Shown here: one piece after another, positions 8,633 through 19,583 of the stretch | Layout: the number at the start of each line of letters is the position of its first letter | Position numbering within the stretch: position 1 is the first letter of the stretch | Assembly: GCF_023887685.1 (NCBI RefSeq) | Contig: NZ_JAMWMR010000004.1 | Coordinates: 186,001-250,000, forward strand | DNA length: 64,000 nt | Origin: Streptomyces macrolidinus | Lineage (GTDB): Bacteria; Actinomycetota; Actinomycetes; Streptomycetales; Streptomycetaceae | Reading direction: 5' to 3' | Program-made: the position numbers and the translations under genes | The notes under the pieces: model-generated | Seen by the model: only the letters and a program-made list of their open reading frames with translations | The model's database searches: none | Told to the model about the DNA's origin: nothing

Positions 8633-8712
8633 CCTGTTCCAACTCGCCTGTTCCAACTCACCTGTTCCATCTCGCTGGTCCAACTCTCCCGTTTCATCCC
8701 TCCTGTTCATCC
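8633..8712. repeat. Degenerate 14-bp tandem repeat between divergent genes
   Basis: Units follow at a 14-bp period from 8633: CCTGTTCCAACTCG, CCTGTTCCAACTCA, CCTGTTCCATCTCG, then three more diverged copies. It lies about 100 bp upstream of the hydrolase start and 160 bp upstream of the secreted protein. The 342-bp interval 8533-8874 holds no gene otherwise. The array may bind a regulator of either gene or be neutral slippage. Confidence 0.7.
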
Positions 8713-8874
8713 TTACATCTGCCATGTACCGTTCAACCGGCCGTCATTCAGGCGGCGTACGAAGAGATGTCTACGCGCGCAGACCGCGGATGTGGTCCTT
8801 CTGTGGCCCTTCGCGCGAAGACTCGGCACCCGCACCGTTCCTTCCCCCCACTTCCTCATACGGAGGTCCGCCGG

Positions 8875-10332
8875 ATGCGCACACTCGTCAGGTCCCGTCG
8901 CAGACTCACCACGGCCCTCGCCGTGTTCGGCCTGCTCACCGCGGGCGCCGCCGCTCAGACGGCCGCGGCGGCGCCACCCGCGCACGCGGCCACGGCCGCC
9001 ACCCACCGCGTCCTGTTCGACAACGCCCACGCCGAGACCGCGGGCAACGCCGACTGGATCATCTCCACCAGTCAGCCCGACCCCCTCGGCCAGAATCCCT
9101 CCCCGTCCACCGAGAAGGACTGGACCGGGGCGCTCTCCTCCTGGGGCGTCGCCCTCCAGAAGACGGGCGACTACAGCCTGAAGACGCTGCCTTCGGGCTC
9201 CAGCCTCGCCTACGGCGGCTCGTCCGCGACCGATCTGTCGAACTTCGACACGCTCGTCCTGCCCGAGCCCAACACGCTGTTCACCGCGGCAGAGAAGACC
9301 GCCATCATGACGTTCGTCAAGAACGGCGGCGGCCTGTTCATGATCTCCGACCACAACGGTTCCGACCGCAACAACGACGGCGCGGACTCGGTCAAGATCC
9401 TCAACGACCTGATGACCAACAACAGCGTCGACTCCACCGACCCGTTCGGCTTCTCCATCGACGTGCAGAACATCGGCTCCGACTACCCCACCGCCATCAG
9501 TGACAGCGGTGACCCGGTCCTGCACGGCTCCTTCGGCAACGTCACCAAGAGCCTGATCGCGAGCGGCACCACCGCCACGCTCAAGCCCTCCGACAACTCC
9601 TCCGTCAAGGGCCTGGTCTACCGCACCGGTTACTCCGGCAATACGGGTGCCTTCTTCCTCACCAGCACCTTCGGCAGCGGCCGTGTCGCGTTCTGGGGCG
9701 ACAGCTCGCCCATCGACGACGGCACGGGCCAGTCCGGCAACACGCTCTACGACGGCTGGAACGACTCCGGAGCCACCAACGCCGCCCTCGCCCTCAACGC
9801 CACCGCCTGGCTCGCCGGGGCGGGCGGCAGCAGCGGCGGTGGCGGCGGAGGCTCCACCTCCTGCACCGCGGCCCAGCTCCTCGGCAACAACGGCTTCGAG
9901 TCCGGCAACACCGTCTGGAACGCGGGCAGCGGTGTCATCACCAACGCCACCGGAGAAGCCGCCCGTACCGGCTCGTACTACGCCAAGCTCGGCGGCCACG
10001 GCTCCGCCGCCACCGACACGCTCTCCCAGTCGGCGAGCATCCCCTCCGGCTGTGCCGCGACCCTGAGCTTCGCCCTCCACATCGACACCGCGGAGACGAC
10101 GACCAGCACGGCGTACGACACGCTCGGCGTCCAGGTCCTCAACTCCTCCGGCACGGTCCTCGGCACCCTGGCCACGTACTCCAACCTCAACGCGGCCTCC
10201 GGCTACACCCAGCGCAGCTTCGACCTCAGCGGCTACGCCGGGCAGACCGTCACGATCAAGTTCACCGGCACCGAGGGCTCCAAGCTCCAGACGTCCTTCG
10301 TCATCGACGACACGGCGCTCGACGTGAAGTGA
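8875..10332 (+). CDS. Secreted two-domain protein (amidotransferase-like fold plus jelly-roll-type C-terminal domain)
   Basis: 485 residues from ATG 8875, with GGAGG 8 nt upstream; the open frame further upstream crosses the repeat region and is not coding. A signal peptide occupies about residues 1-39 ([17 protein letters not shown] then Ala-rich, AHA cleavage-like site). The first domain (about 43-310) begins [14 protein letters not shown] and has [19 protein letters not shown], resembling a glutamine-amidotransferase-like or DUF4350-type fold. A Gly/Ser linker follows near 320, then a C-terminal domain of about 140 residues starting [10 protein letters not shown], of the kind attached to secreted Streptomyces peptidases and hydrolases. 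I cannot name a substrate. It is often annotated simply as a hydrolase. Confidence 0.8.
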   Translation: MRTLVRSRRRLTTALAVFGLLTAGAAAQTAAAAPPAHAATAATHRVLFDNAHAETAGNADWIISTSQPDPLGQNPSPSTEKDWTGALSSWGVALQKTGDYSLKTLPSGSSLAYGGSSATDLSNFDTLVLPEPNTLFTAAEKTAIMTFVKNGGGLFMISDHNGSDRNNDGADSVKILNDLMTNNSVDSTDPFGFSIDVQNIGSDYPTAISDSGDPVLHGSFGNVTKSLIASGTTATLKPSDNSSVKGLVYRTGYSGNTGAFFLTSTFGSGRVAFWGDSSPIDDGTGQSGNTLYDGWNDSGATNAALALNATAWLAGAGGSSGGGGGGSTSCTAAQLLGNNGFESGNTVWNAGSGVITNATGEAARTGSYYAKLGGHGSAATDTLSQSASIPSGCAATLSFALHIDTAETTTSTAYDTLGVQVLNSSGTVLGTLATYSNLNAASGYTQRSFDLSGYAGQTVTIKFTGTEGSKLQTSFVIDDTALDVK

Positions 10333-10380
10333 CCGACGTCAAGTGACCGATGTGACGTGACCGATGTGACGTGACGAGCG
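10327..10380. repeat. 14-bp tandem repeat overlapping a stop codon
   Basis: AAGTGACCGACGTC, AAGTGACCGATGTG and ACGTGACCGATGTG follow each other from 10327, with a partial fourth copy. The first unit contains the last codon and the TGA stop of the secreted protein. Confidence 0.75.
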
Positions 10381-10388
10381 GGACACAG

Positions 10389-10418
10389 CGGCGGGCCGAC
10401 ATCCATGTCGGCCCGCCG
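10389..10418. terminator. Strong terminator-like hairpin after the secreted protein gene
   Basis: A 14-bp perfect stem (CGGCGGGCCGACAT, 10389-10402, against its complement at 10405-10418) closes on a 2-nt gap, so the real loop is a few bases larger. It lies 57 bp past the stop and has no clear T tract, as usual in Streptomyces. Confidence 0.7.
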
Positions 10419-10449
10419 TGTCGTGGGGCCGCCGCCCGGACCCCGGAGA

Positions 10450-10474
10450 CTACACTTCTGTAGACGCTCTACAG
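10450..10474 (+). promoter_or_regulatory. Probable BlaI-type operator of the downstream repressor gene
   Basis: CTACACTTCTGTAG (10450-10463) is a CTACA-N4-TGTAG dyad, followed by another half-site CTACAG at 10469-10474. TACA/TGTA dyads are the known recognition pattern of BlaI/MecI repressors. TACACT at 10451-10456 could be the -10 element, so the repressor would block its own promoter. Confidence 0.6.
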
Positions 10475-10510
10475 GGGGTGTGGGCGACGGCAGGCGAAGG
10501 AAGGGTGTCC

Positions 10511-10903
10511 ATGACCGAAGCGAAGGGCGAGCGGCGCCCGGCGGGCGAGCTGGAAGCCGGTGTCATGGCCGCCCTGTGGGCCGCGGACTCCCCCCAGACC
10601 CCCGGCCAGGTGCAGCGCAGCCTCGGGGCCGGTCTCGCCCGCACGACGGTGGCGACGATCCTGTTCCGGCTGCGCGCGAAGGGTGCCGTCGACCGCAGAC
10701 GCCAGGGCCGTGGCTACGCGTACCTTCCTGTCCAGGACGCCCATGGGCTCACCGCGCGCCGTATGCACACCGAACTGGACCGGGGCGGCGACCGGCACAC
10801 CGTGCTGGCGCGCTTCGTCGCCCAGTTGAGCGAGGACGACGAGCGCGTCCTGCGCGACCTGCTGGAACCCGGGAACGACGGGAGCGACGCGGGGCGCCAC
10901 TGA
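10511..10903 (+). CDS. BlaI/MecI/CopY-family transcriptional repressor
   Basis: 130 residues from ATG 10511; AAGG lies about 8 nt upstream and the longer in-frame start at 10418 would run through the operator. The winged helix is recognisable: AGELEAGVMAALWAADSPQTPGQV, then LARTTVATILFRLRAKGAVDR and RRQGRGYAYLPV, followed by a helical dimerisation tail (HTVLARFVAQLSEDDERVLRDLLE). Such repressors are normally cleaved by a BlaR/MecR-type membrane metalloprotease in beta-lactam or wall-stress response. No M56-type partner gene is adjacent, so it is an orphan repressor. Autoregulation is suggested by the dyad 48-61 bp upstream. Confidence 0.88.
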   Translation: MTEAKGERRPAGELEAGVMAALWAADSPQTPGQVQRSLGAGLARTTVATILFRLRAKGAVDRRRQGRGYAYLPVQDAHGLTARRMHTELDRGGDRHTVLARFVAQLSEDDERVLRDLLEPGNDGSDAGRH

Positions 10904-10919
10904 GGGGCGGGACCCGTGG

Positions 10920-11360
10920 TCAGGCCAGGTCCTTGTACATATGGACGTCCTCCGCCCCGCCGGGGATGCCCGGGGTCCTGCCGGTCTCGACGTATCCATG
11001 GCGCTGGTAGAACTCCGGCGCCTGGAACGTGAACGACGACACGCACACGCGGTCGCAGCCGCGTCGCCGTGCCTCCTCCTCGGCGGCGAGAAGGAGCCTG
11101 CTGCCCCACCCTTCCCTGCGGCTCTCCTTGCGGACCCAGAGCATCTCGATGCCCAGCAACCCGCCCCAAGTCCAGGCGGACAGGCCCCCGATGAGTTCAC
11201 CACCGCCGTCGACGGCCTTCACCGACAGCGTGCCTTCGTCGTCGGCGGTGGTCCCGGTGGCGGGGAAGTTGATCTCGTCCAGTCCCTGGGACAGGCGTTC
11301 GTTCAGCTCAGGGTCCTTGTGGCCGATGGTCAGCGCCGTGTCCGCGTAGTCATGTGCCAT
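10920..11360 (-). CDS. GNAT-family N-acetyltransferase
   Basis: 146 residues from ATG 11360 (MAHDYADTALTIGHKDPEL); the open frame upstream is not family-like. The acetyl-CoA fold is seen in EMLWVRKESRREGWGSRLLLAAEEEARRRGC, whose REGWGSRLL corresponds to motif A (R/Q-x-x-G-x-G/A), and in FQAPEFYQRHGYVETGRTPG near the C-terminus. The acceptor substrate is unknown. It is tail to tail with the BlaI-type gene (16 bp apart) and lies just downstream of a DinB gene on the same strand. Confidence 0.85.
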   Translation of the reverse strand: MAHDYADTALTIGHKDPELNERLSQGLDEINFPATGTTADDEGTLSVKAVDGGGELIGGLSAWTWGGLLGIEMLWVRKESRREGWGSRLLLAAEEEARRRGCDRVCVSSFTFQAPEFYQRHGYVETGRTPGIPGGAEDVHMYKDLA

Positions 11361-11418
11361 GCCGCAGAGCATCGCATCACCCGCCGCGCCGACCGGGCGC
11401 CGCGCCGTAGCCGCTCGG

Positions 11419-11934
11419 CTACGGGACCGCGCTCTGGAGCAGCCCCCGTGCGTAGGCGGCCTGGCCGACGTGCTGGAGATCGTCGGACAGGACGCTGACC
11501 AGGCGTACGCCGAGGGTGACCGGCGGATCCCAGCCCTCGTCCACGACGCGTTCGAGGTCCTTGGCCTGCAGCCCGCGCAGGAAGCCGAGCGTCTGCTCGT
11601 GCACGGCGTCGTAGTACCCGGTGAGCAGCTCGCCCGACTCCACCTGTACCTTGGCGACCTTGCGCGGGTCATGGCCGTACCCCGTGTCCTGCCGGGGCAG
11701 ACCGAGCCCGAAGCGCCGCTCCCAGCCCTGCGCGAGCCAGACCTGGTCCAGGCCCGCGGCGTCGGCGATGTGATCGTCCTGGACCCGGGTGAGATGCCAG
11801 ACGAGCCACGCGAGGGAGTTGGTCTCGTCGGTGGGCCGGGCGTTCAGCTCCTCCGGCCCGAGACCGTCGACGGCGGCATGGACTTCTTCCCGGATGCGGC
11901 CGTACGCGTCGATGAGGATGTCCTTGGCATGCAT
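11419..11934 (-). CDS. DinB-family protein (DUF664-like, mycothiol-transferase type)
   Basis: 171 residues from ATG 11934 (MHAKDILIDAYGRIREEV). The four-helix DinB/YfiT fold is indicated by SLAWLVWHLTRVQDDHIADAAG, with the conserved WHL histidine, a second His-containing helix (LTGYYDAVHEQTLGFLRGL) and SVLSDDLQHVGQAAYARGLL near the end; these three helices supply the metal-binding histidines in the family. Actinobacterial members are often thiol (mycothiol) transferases, but no substrate can be read here. A GGAG lies close to the start. A second DinB-type gene is at 18342. Confidence 0.82.
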   Translation of the reverse strand: MHAKDILIDAYGRIREEVHAAVDGLGPEELNARPTDETNSLAWLVWHLTRVQDDHIADAAGLDQVWLAQGWERRFGLGLPRQDTGYGHDPRKVAKVQVESGELLTGYYDAVHEQTLGFLRGLQAKDLERVVDEGWDPPVTLGVRLVSVLSDDLQHVGQAAYARGLLQSAVP

Positions 11935-12073
11935 GGCTCCAGCTTCACCCATCGCGGCCCCGGACGCCGCCCGGACGCGCGTCACGTCGGTCGGATGTGG
12001 GGCGACGACTGGACTGGTGTGCGGGCGGCAGGCGAGAGTGGGGCGTCGTCCTGAAACGTCCTATCTGGAGCGC

Positions 12074-13069
12074 ATGTTGTACACGGCAGATCCCGCCCGC
12101 TACGAGGCCATGCCCTACCGTCGCACCGGACGCAGCGGTCTGAAGCTGCCCGCGCTGTCGCTCGGGCTGTGGCACAACTTCGGCCCCGACCGCCCGGTGC
12201 GGACGCAGCGGCAGACCCTGCGCCGCGCCTTCGACCTCGGCATCACCCACTTCGACCTGGCCAACAACTACGGCCCGCCGCCCGGCGCCGCCGAGTCCGC
12301 CTTCGGCGACGCGCTGAAGGCGGACTTCGCGTCCTACCGCGACGAGCTGGTCATCTCCACGAAGGCCGGCTACCTCATGTGGCCGGGCCCGTACGGGGAA
12401 TGGGGCTCCCGCAAGTACCTGCTCTCCTCGCTCGACCAGAGCCTGAGGCGGATGGGCCTCGACTACGTCGACATCTTCTACTCGCACCGCCCCGACCCCC
12501 AGACCCCGCTGGAGGAGACGATGGGCGCCCTGCACACGGCGGTCCAGCAGGGCAAGGCGCTCTACGTCGGCATCTCCAACTACTCGCCGCAGCAGACGCG
12601 TGAAGCCGCCCGCATCCTGGGGGAGTCGGGCACCCCGTTGCTGATCCACCAGCCGCGCTACTCGATGCTCGACCGCGCCCCGGAGGACGAAGGGCTGCTC
12701 GACGCCCTGGAGGAGCTTCAGGTCGGTTCCATCGTCTTCTCACCTTTGGCGCAGGGGCTGTTGACGGGCCGCTACCTCGACGGGATACCGGCGGGCTCGC
12801 GGGCCGCGAGCGAGAGCCCGTTCCTCAGCGCCGACACCCTGACCGAGGAGTTGGTGGGCAAGCTGCGCGCGCTCGACGAGATCGCCAAGTCGCGGGGCCA
12901 GTCGCTGGCGCAGTTGGCCCTGGCGTGGGTGCTGCGCGGGGGACGGGTGACCTCGGCCCTCGTCGGTGCGAGCAGCCCGGAGCAACTGGAGGACAGCGTC
13001 GCGGCGATACGCAACCTGGACTTCGACGCGGAGGAACTGGCGCGGATCGACGCGATCATCAGGCCGTGA
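12074..13069 (+). CDS. Aldo/keto reductase of the L-glyceraldehyde-3-phosphate reductase (YghZ) type
   Basis: 331 residues if started at ATG 12074; TTG 12077 is nearly as good because GGAG ends at 12070. It is an NADPH-dependent (beta/alpha)8 reductase. Family marks are RRTGRSGLKLPALSLGLWHNFG, THFDLANNYGPPPGAAE with the catalytic Asp and Tyr, the active-site Lys in ISTKAGYLMWPGPYGEWGSR, FYSHRPDPQTPLEET and the C-terminal cofactor segment VTSALVGASSPEQLEDSV. The WPGPYGEWGSRKYL stretch is specific to the Gpr/YghZ subgroup that reduces methylglyoxal-like and glyceraldehyde-phosphate substrates. The start is about 140 bp from the divergent DinB gene. Confidence 0.9.
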   Translation: MLYTADPARYEAMPYRRTGRSGLKLPALSLGLWHNFGPDRPVRTQRQTLRRAFDLGITHFDLANNYGPPPGAAESAFGDALKADFASYRDELVISTKAGYLMWPGPYGEWGSRKYLLSSLDQSLRRMGLDYVDIFYSHRPDPQTPLEETMGALHTAVQQGKALYVGISNYSPQQTREAARILGESGTPLLIHQPRYSMLDRAPEDEGLLDALEELQVGSIVFSPLAQGLLTGRYLDGIPAGSRAASESPFLSADTLTEELVGKLRALDEIAKSRGQSLAQLALAWVLRGGRVTSALVGASSPEQLEDSVAAIRNLDFDAEELARIDAIIRP

Positions 13070-13096
13070 CGCGTTCGCTCGTGCAGTAGGGAGGCG

Positions 13097-13125
13097 GGCG
13101 GCCGATCGACTACGGACCGGCCGCC
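13097..13125. terminator. Hairpin downstream of the aldo/keto reductase
   Basis: GGCGGCCG (13097-13104) pairs with CGGCCGCC (13118-13125) around a 13-nt loop, 28 bp after the stop codon. It is followed by a short direct repeat, CGCCTCGTACG at about 15-bp period (13130-13156). Confidence 0.5.
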
Positions 13126-13265
13126 TCGACGCCTCGTACGCGACCGCCTCGTACGGGGTGCGGTTGTGCCCTTGCGCGACCTGGCGAAGACTGGTTGACG
13201 TAGGGGCAATCGACTACGGCGGGCGCCGCGCGGCCGTGTGTCGTCCGCCGGACGGGTGGTCAACC

Positions 13266-15803
<2,538 letters not shown>

Positions 15804-15834
15804 CCTGCTGCCGAGCCACCCGCCAGGTGCCCTC

Positions 15835-16221
15835 CTAGACCGCGCCCGCCGGAACGCGGTCCAGGAACCCGTGGACGGTGCGGATACGACCGTCGTCGTC
15901 CAGCTTGATCACGTCGAAGCCCGCGACGGGCGCCGAACCGTCGGCCCCGTTCACCAGGTCCCAGGTGAAGCGGGCGATGTCGTGGTGCCCGTCGACCGTG
16001 CCCGTCAGCTTGAAGGAGAAGCCCGGGAACTGCGCCTGCGCTCCCGCGATCACGGCCGCGAGCTGCTCGTGGCCGCTGACGTCGACCAGCGGGTCGGTGT
16101 AGCTGCCGTCCGGGGTCCAGGCGGCGGCGACGGCCTTGGTCAGGGTCTCGGGGTCGCTCGCGTTCCACGCCTCGAGGTAGCGGGCAACGGCGGACTCGTA
16201 GCGATCGTTGACTGCGGACAT
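15835..16221 (-). CDS. SnoaL/NTF2-like protein
   Basis: 128 residues from ATG 16221, with GGAGG about 9 nt upstream. It looks like a single cone-shaped NTF2/SnoaL fold: YLEAWNASDPETLTKAVAAAWTPDGSYTDPLVDVSGHEQLAAVI, then KLTGTVDGHHDIARFTWDLVN and a C-terminal strand pair GFDVIKLDDDGRIRTVHGFLD. Members act as polyketide cyclases, isomerases or simple ligand-binding domains; nothing here tells which. It converges with the Clp gene, 31 bp apart, with no obvious terminator. Confidence 0.82.
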   Translation of the reverse strand: MSAVNDRYESAVARYLEAWNASDPETLTKAVAAAWTPDGSYTDPLVDVSGHEQLAAVIAGAQAQFPGFSFKLTGTVDGHHDIARFTWDLVNGADGSAPVAGFDVIKLDDDGRIRTVHGFLDRVPAGAV

Positions 16222-16550
16222 GGGGATCAGCCTCCATCGAGGGCGTAGGTGCGGTTCATGAGCCGGATCCCGGGGTGTTGTGCCCGCCGTGCTCCGACAC
16301 CCGTAACCATGCCCGGCCGCTGTCGGAGCGTCGATTACCTCCGGGGTAAGGAGGGAACGAACGGTTGCGGGACGCGTGGGCCGTGAGCATGTCAGGAGAC
16401 TGGCCGAAATCACATGGTGACAGAGCGTCAGGAGTGGCGATACTCGAGGGACAGGGTGATTCGGCCACGGCCGAAATGCGCCATCGTACGCATCGGTTCG
16501 GGTCGCCCCCGTGCACAGCGAGTGAACGAGCAGCGCGATGGGGAGCGATC
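16222..16550. other. Divergent intergenic region with two dyads
   Basis: No gene was found between the SnoaL-like gene and the rightward hypothetical gene. GCTCCGACA (16291-16299) and TGTCGGAGC (16321-16329) form a perfect 9-bp inverted repeat with a 21-bp spacer. TTACC-N5-GGTAA follows at 16335-16349. GGGAAC at about 16353 resembles an ECF -35 element, but the matching -10 is weak. Both dyads are candidate operators. Confidence 0.4.
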
Positions 16551-16961
16551 GTGCACGACGAATTCCTGTGTCATGTGACGGCCTACGGTGTCTGCGGCGG
16601 CCGGCGTATCGGTGTCCCGCTCGGCACCTATCGCGCTCCCACCCTGGCCCTCGCCCTGTGGTGGATGCGGGACCGCGCCTCCTGGATCGCCGAACGGCTC
16701 GATCCGGACCCCGGCAACCCGCTCTTCCCGCCGAACTCCATCGCTCCCGTCGCCGACACCGTCCCGGATGTGCCGGGGATGCTGCGTGCCTGGTGCGGTG
16801 ACATGGGTCAACAGGAGCGCATCGCCGAGGAGTTGGCCGCCGGTCGGCTAGTCCGCGTGGCCACCCGGGACGAGACCACCGAGTACGAACTGCTCGCGGA
16901 GTCGGTGGACGCGCTGCGTATGCAGAGGGTCGTTCCCGCGCTCTCGACCCCGGCCGCCTGA
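16551..16961 (+). CDS. Conserved hypothetical protein
   Basis: 136 residues from GTG 16551, chosen because GGGGAG lies about 6 nt upstream. The protein begins MHDEFLCHVTAYGVCGGRRIGVP-like sequence (Val-His after the start), has an amphipathic middle (TLALALWWMRDRASWIAERLD) and ends in a charged region (EELAAGRLVRVATRDETTEYELLAESV). No signal peptide or membrane segment is seen. I do not recognise a domain. Codon use is like its neighbours, so it is probably a real gene. Confidence 0.65.
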   Translation: MHDEFLCHVTAYGVCGGRRIGVPLGTYRAPTLALALWWMRDRASWIAERLDPDPGNPLFPPNSIAPVADTVPDVPGMLRAWCGDMGQQERIAEELAAGRLVRVATRDETTEYELLAESVDALRMQRVVPALSTPAA

Positions 16962-16977
16962 CCGCACGGAACGCGCC

Positions 16978-18249
16978 TCAGTCCGCTCGGACCCGTCGGC
17001 GTACCCCGCGCGCGAGGAGCGCGCCGACGAACCCGGTGGCCAGTCCCCACGCCGCGGCTGTTCCGAGCGCGGTCCCGAGGTCCGGGGTCAGGAACAGGAC
17101 ACCGGACAGTCCGCCGCCCAGGTCGCCGATGCCGATGAGTGACAGCCCGTAGTGCGCCGAGATGCGGCAGGTCAGGCAGATCATGAGGACGGTCAGCGTC
17201 AGTGCGACCGCCATGCGGACGGCGTGCTGCCACGGCCGTGTCCGTGCCGGGGAGCGCACCGCCATCACGCACGCCGCCGCGAGGAGCAGCACGGTGTTCA
17301 CGGCCAGGAGCCACCACACCCGGCCGTCCTGGGCGGCCAGCGTGCGCAGATTCAGCGTCGCCGTGCCCGGCGTGCGCAGCACCTCGTCGAGCGGACGCGG
17401 CATGGGCAGCGCGAACGGCCCGTCCACGCGCCCGTACCAGGTGGCGCCCAGCCCGAGGGTGAGGACCAGCCATACGAGGTTGGGCAGCCCCAGCAGGATC
17501 ACCGCGAACGTCTCGGCCGGGTGCCCGCGCGTCGCCGCCACGACCAGCGCGATGACGGCGCCCACGGCCACGTAGGCGAGCAACAGGGCCGTCATGGCGT
17601 GGGCGGCCGGGCGTACGGGTTCCTGGAAGCGCAACAGCCGGTTCGGCAGCGGTGCTCCGCGCGACACCAGCAGGGCGAGGAGCAGCACGCCCGCCAGCCA
17701 CAGCATGCCGAACAGCACGGTGAGCGGCAGGTCCGTCGTATAGCCGACCCGAGGGGAGATGCCGAGCAGGTCGCCGATGTCGCCGAGCGGGATCGTGAAG
17801 GTCTGGCGGGCCGCGAGCGCGAGCCCGATGAGCGCGGGCAGCCACAAGGCGGCGATCCGGGCGGCCCAGCCCGCCGGTTCGGCCGCCCCGGTGACGGCCC
17901 GGTGCCGCAGCGGGCGCAGGAAGCCCGCGGCGATGACGAGGGCCCCGGCGAGCGTCACCGACAGCGGTATCACGGTGAGCCCCGCGCGGGTGTCGGCGAG
18001 CGTGCCGGCTTCGCCCGCCAGCCGCACACTGCCGCCCGTCGCCGCGACGACCGAGGCGGCGACCACCCGGGGGAACCCGTTGTCGGGAAGACCGGTGCCA
18101 CCCGCCGCCCACAGCCCGAGCGCGGCGACGACGCCCATGACGACCAGCCCGGCCACCACCGTCACGAGGGCCTGAAGCCACCCGTGCGGGGCGAGCGCCG
18201 GACCACCGGCGCGGACGGCGACCCGGCCGGGCGGGGGCGAAGCGTTCAC
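16978..18249 (-). CDS. Streptophobe-family multi-pass membrane protein
   Basis: 423 residues from GTG 18249. About ten hydrophobic helices are visible, beginning with LQALVTVVAGLVVMGVVAAL and ending with GLATGFVGALLARGV. A conserved-looking region between the second and third helices carries AATGGSVRLAGEAGTLADTRAGLTVIPLS, as in the Streptomyces streptophobe family. The function of this family is unknown. A basic tail (RRRVRAD) would be cytoplasmic. It faces away from the DinB gene at 18342, with about 90 bp between starts. Confidence 0.78.
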   Translation of the reverse strand: MNASPPPGRVAVRAGGPALAPHGWLQALVTVVAGLVVMGVVAALGLWAAGGTGLPDNGFPRVVAASVVAATGGSVRLAGEAGTLADTRAGLTVIPLSVTLAGALVIAAGFLRPLRHRAVTGAAEPAGWAARIAALWLPALIGLALAARQTFTIPLGDIGDLLGISPRVGYTTDLPLTVLFGMLWLAGVLLLALLVSRGAPLPNRLLRFQEPVRPAAHAMTALLLAYVAVGAVIALVVAATRGHPAETFAVILLGLPNLVWLVLTLGLGATWYGRVDGPFALPMPRPLDEVLRTPGTATLNLRTLAAQDGRVWWLLAVNTVLLLAAACVMAVRSPARTRPWQHAVRMAVALTLTVLMICLTCRISAHYGLSLIGIGDLGGGLSGVLFLTPDLGTALGTAAAWGLATGFVGALLARGVRRRVRAD

Positions 18250-18341
18250 AGGGCCACGCTAAGCAGCCGCTGCGGACGCCGCCTTCCGGCGGACCTGTAA
18301 ACGGGTGGCGCGGTCCGGGAGCGGCTGCCGATGCTGGTGGC

Positions 18342-18932
18342 ATGACAGACATCGCGCGAGCGGATCAGGCCCCATTGCTGCCAGGAGAACGAAGGTTCGG
18401 GTGGTCGGACATGTTCGTCCACCCCGAGAACGACCCGCGCGGCGACGGCGGCTTCGCGGGGGAGCGGGACACTCTCGTCGGCTACCTCCGCGACCAGCGG
18501 CTCACGCTGGAGCTGAAGTGCGCCGGGCTGGACGCCGAGGCCATGGCCCGCCGCAGTGTGCCCCCTTCGAACCTGTCCCTGCTGGGCCTGGTACGGCACC
18601 TGGCCGACGTCGAGCGGAAGTGGTTCCGGCGGGTGATGGCCGGTCAGGAAGCGCCGCCCCGCTACCGCACCGACGGCGAGCCGGGCGGCGACTTCGACGG
18701 AGCGGTGCCCGACCCGGTGGTGGTCGCCGACGCATGGGACACCTGGCGTGCGGAGACCGCCTTCGCGGAACGCTTCGTCGCCGAGGCGGGCGGCCTCGAC
18801 ATCACCGGCGTCAACGGCGCGGAACCGGTCGCCCTGCGCGAGGTCCTCGTCCACCTGATCGAGGAGTACGCCCGGCACAACGGCCACGCGGACTTCCTGC
18901 GCGAGCGGATCGACGGACGCGTCGGGCAGTAG
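18342..18932 (+). CDS. DinB-family protein, DUF664 type
   Basis: 196 residues from ATG 18342. The DinB fold is shown by LSLLGLVRHLADVERKWFRRVMAG (first metal-ligand His), TFAERFVAEAGGLD-type central helices and ALREVLVHLIEEYARHNGHADFLRERIDG, which contains the paired histidines HxxEEYARHxGHxD typical of DUF664. Actinobacterial DUF664 proteins are often annotated as mycothiol transferases; the substrate is unknown. No strong Shine-Dalgarno is present. It is the second DinB-type gene in the window. Confidence 0.88.
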   Translation: MTDIARADQAPLLPGERRFGWSDMFVHPENDPRGDGGFAGERDTLVGYLRDQRLTLELKCAGLDAEAMARRSVPPSNLSLLGLVRHLADVERKWFRRVMAGQEAPPRYRTDGEPGGDFDGAVPDPVVVADAWDTWRAETAFAERFVAEAGGLDITGVNGAEPVALREVLVHLIEEYARHNGHADFLRERIDGRVGQ

Positions 18933-19012
18933 TCGGACGTCCTTTCACGGACGCACGCCACACGCCTCAACTCACCCCGGACTCCCGGCCGTTGTCGAGA
19001 TTCACCCAGGGC

Positions 19013-19054
19013 GGAACGCTGATCCCTTCCCGTGGCGCGCGCGTTCCCTAGGCT
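19013..19054 (+). promoter_or_regulatory. Promoter of the XRE regulator with an inverted repeat
   Basis: GGAACGC (19013-19019) and GCGTTCC (19041-19047) form a perfect 7-bp inverted repeat with a 21-bp spacer. TAGGCT at 19049-19054 ends 6 nt before the GTG at 19061, a leaderless -10 arrangement. The repeat spans the expected -35 region and could be an autoregulatory site. Confidence 0.5.
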
Positions 19055-19060
19055 GGGAGG

Positions 19061-19486
19061 GTGAGCAACCAAGTGCCGAACGAAGCCCGTGTCGTCCCCC
19101 TCCGCCCGCAGACCGCGCCGCCGCACGGCGGCGTGACACCTCGTACCCCGCAGCAGCGGCCCGCCCGGCGGGAGCCGCTGTGGCGCGACCTGGTCGGTGA
19201 GGCGCTGCGCCGCGAGCGCCTCGCCCAGGAGCGCACGCTCAAGGACGTGGCGGAGCAGGCCCGGATCTCGATGCCGTACCTGTCCGAACTGGAGCGCGGC
19301 CGCAAGGAAGCCTCCTCGGAGGTCCTCGCCGCCGCGGCCCGCGCCCTCGGCCTGGACCTGTCCGACCTGCTCTCGCTCGCCCAGGACGAACTGGTGCGGC
19401 ACACCCGCGCGAGCGTGGTGGGCCGGGGCCATGCCGCCCGTACGACGCCGACGGCGCAGTACGGCGGTCTGTGCCTGGCCGCCTGA
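19061..19486 (+). CDS. XRE-family regulator, ClgR/PopR-like
   Basis: 141 residues from GTG 19061. After a flexible Pro-rich N-terminus, an HTH_XRE domain spans about 45-115: LWRDLVGEALRRERLAQERTLKDVAEQARISMPYLSELERGRKEASSEVLAAAARALGL is the diagnostic region, and the SxxYLSELERGRKEASSE pattern is shared with ClgR and PopR, which control clp protease genes. The C-terminus is short and ends YGGLCLAA; a small hydrophobic tail ending in Ala-Ala is interesting because PopR and ClgR are themselves degraded by Clp protease through such tails. The Clp ATPase gene at 13266 is a plausible, untested target. Confidence 0.85.
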   Translation: MSNQVPNEARVVPLRPQTAPPHGGVTPRTPQQRPARREPLWRDLVGEALRRERLAQERTLKDVAEQARISMPYLSELERGRKEASSEVLAAAARALGLDLSDLLSLAQDELVRHTRASVVGRGHAARTTPTAQYGGLCLAA

Positions 19487-19583
19487 CCGGGCGCGGGAGT
19501 CCGCCGCGCCCCGACCGATGAGTTCCGCCCCGCGGACCGGTCGACAAGGGGGACAGCTCCCACAACACTCCAGGAGGTAGGCC

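Noticed and set aside
8633..8712. CRISPR-like array
   Set aside because: Units are 14 bp with no spacers and no cas genes; plain tandem repeat.
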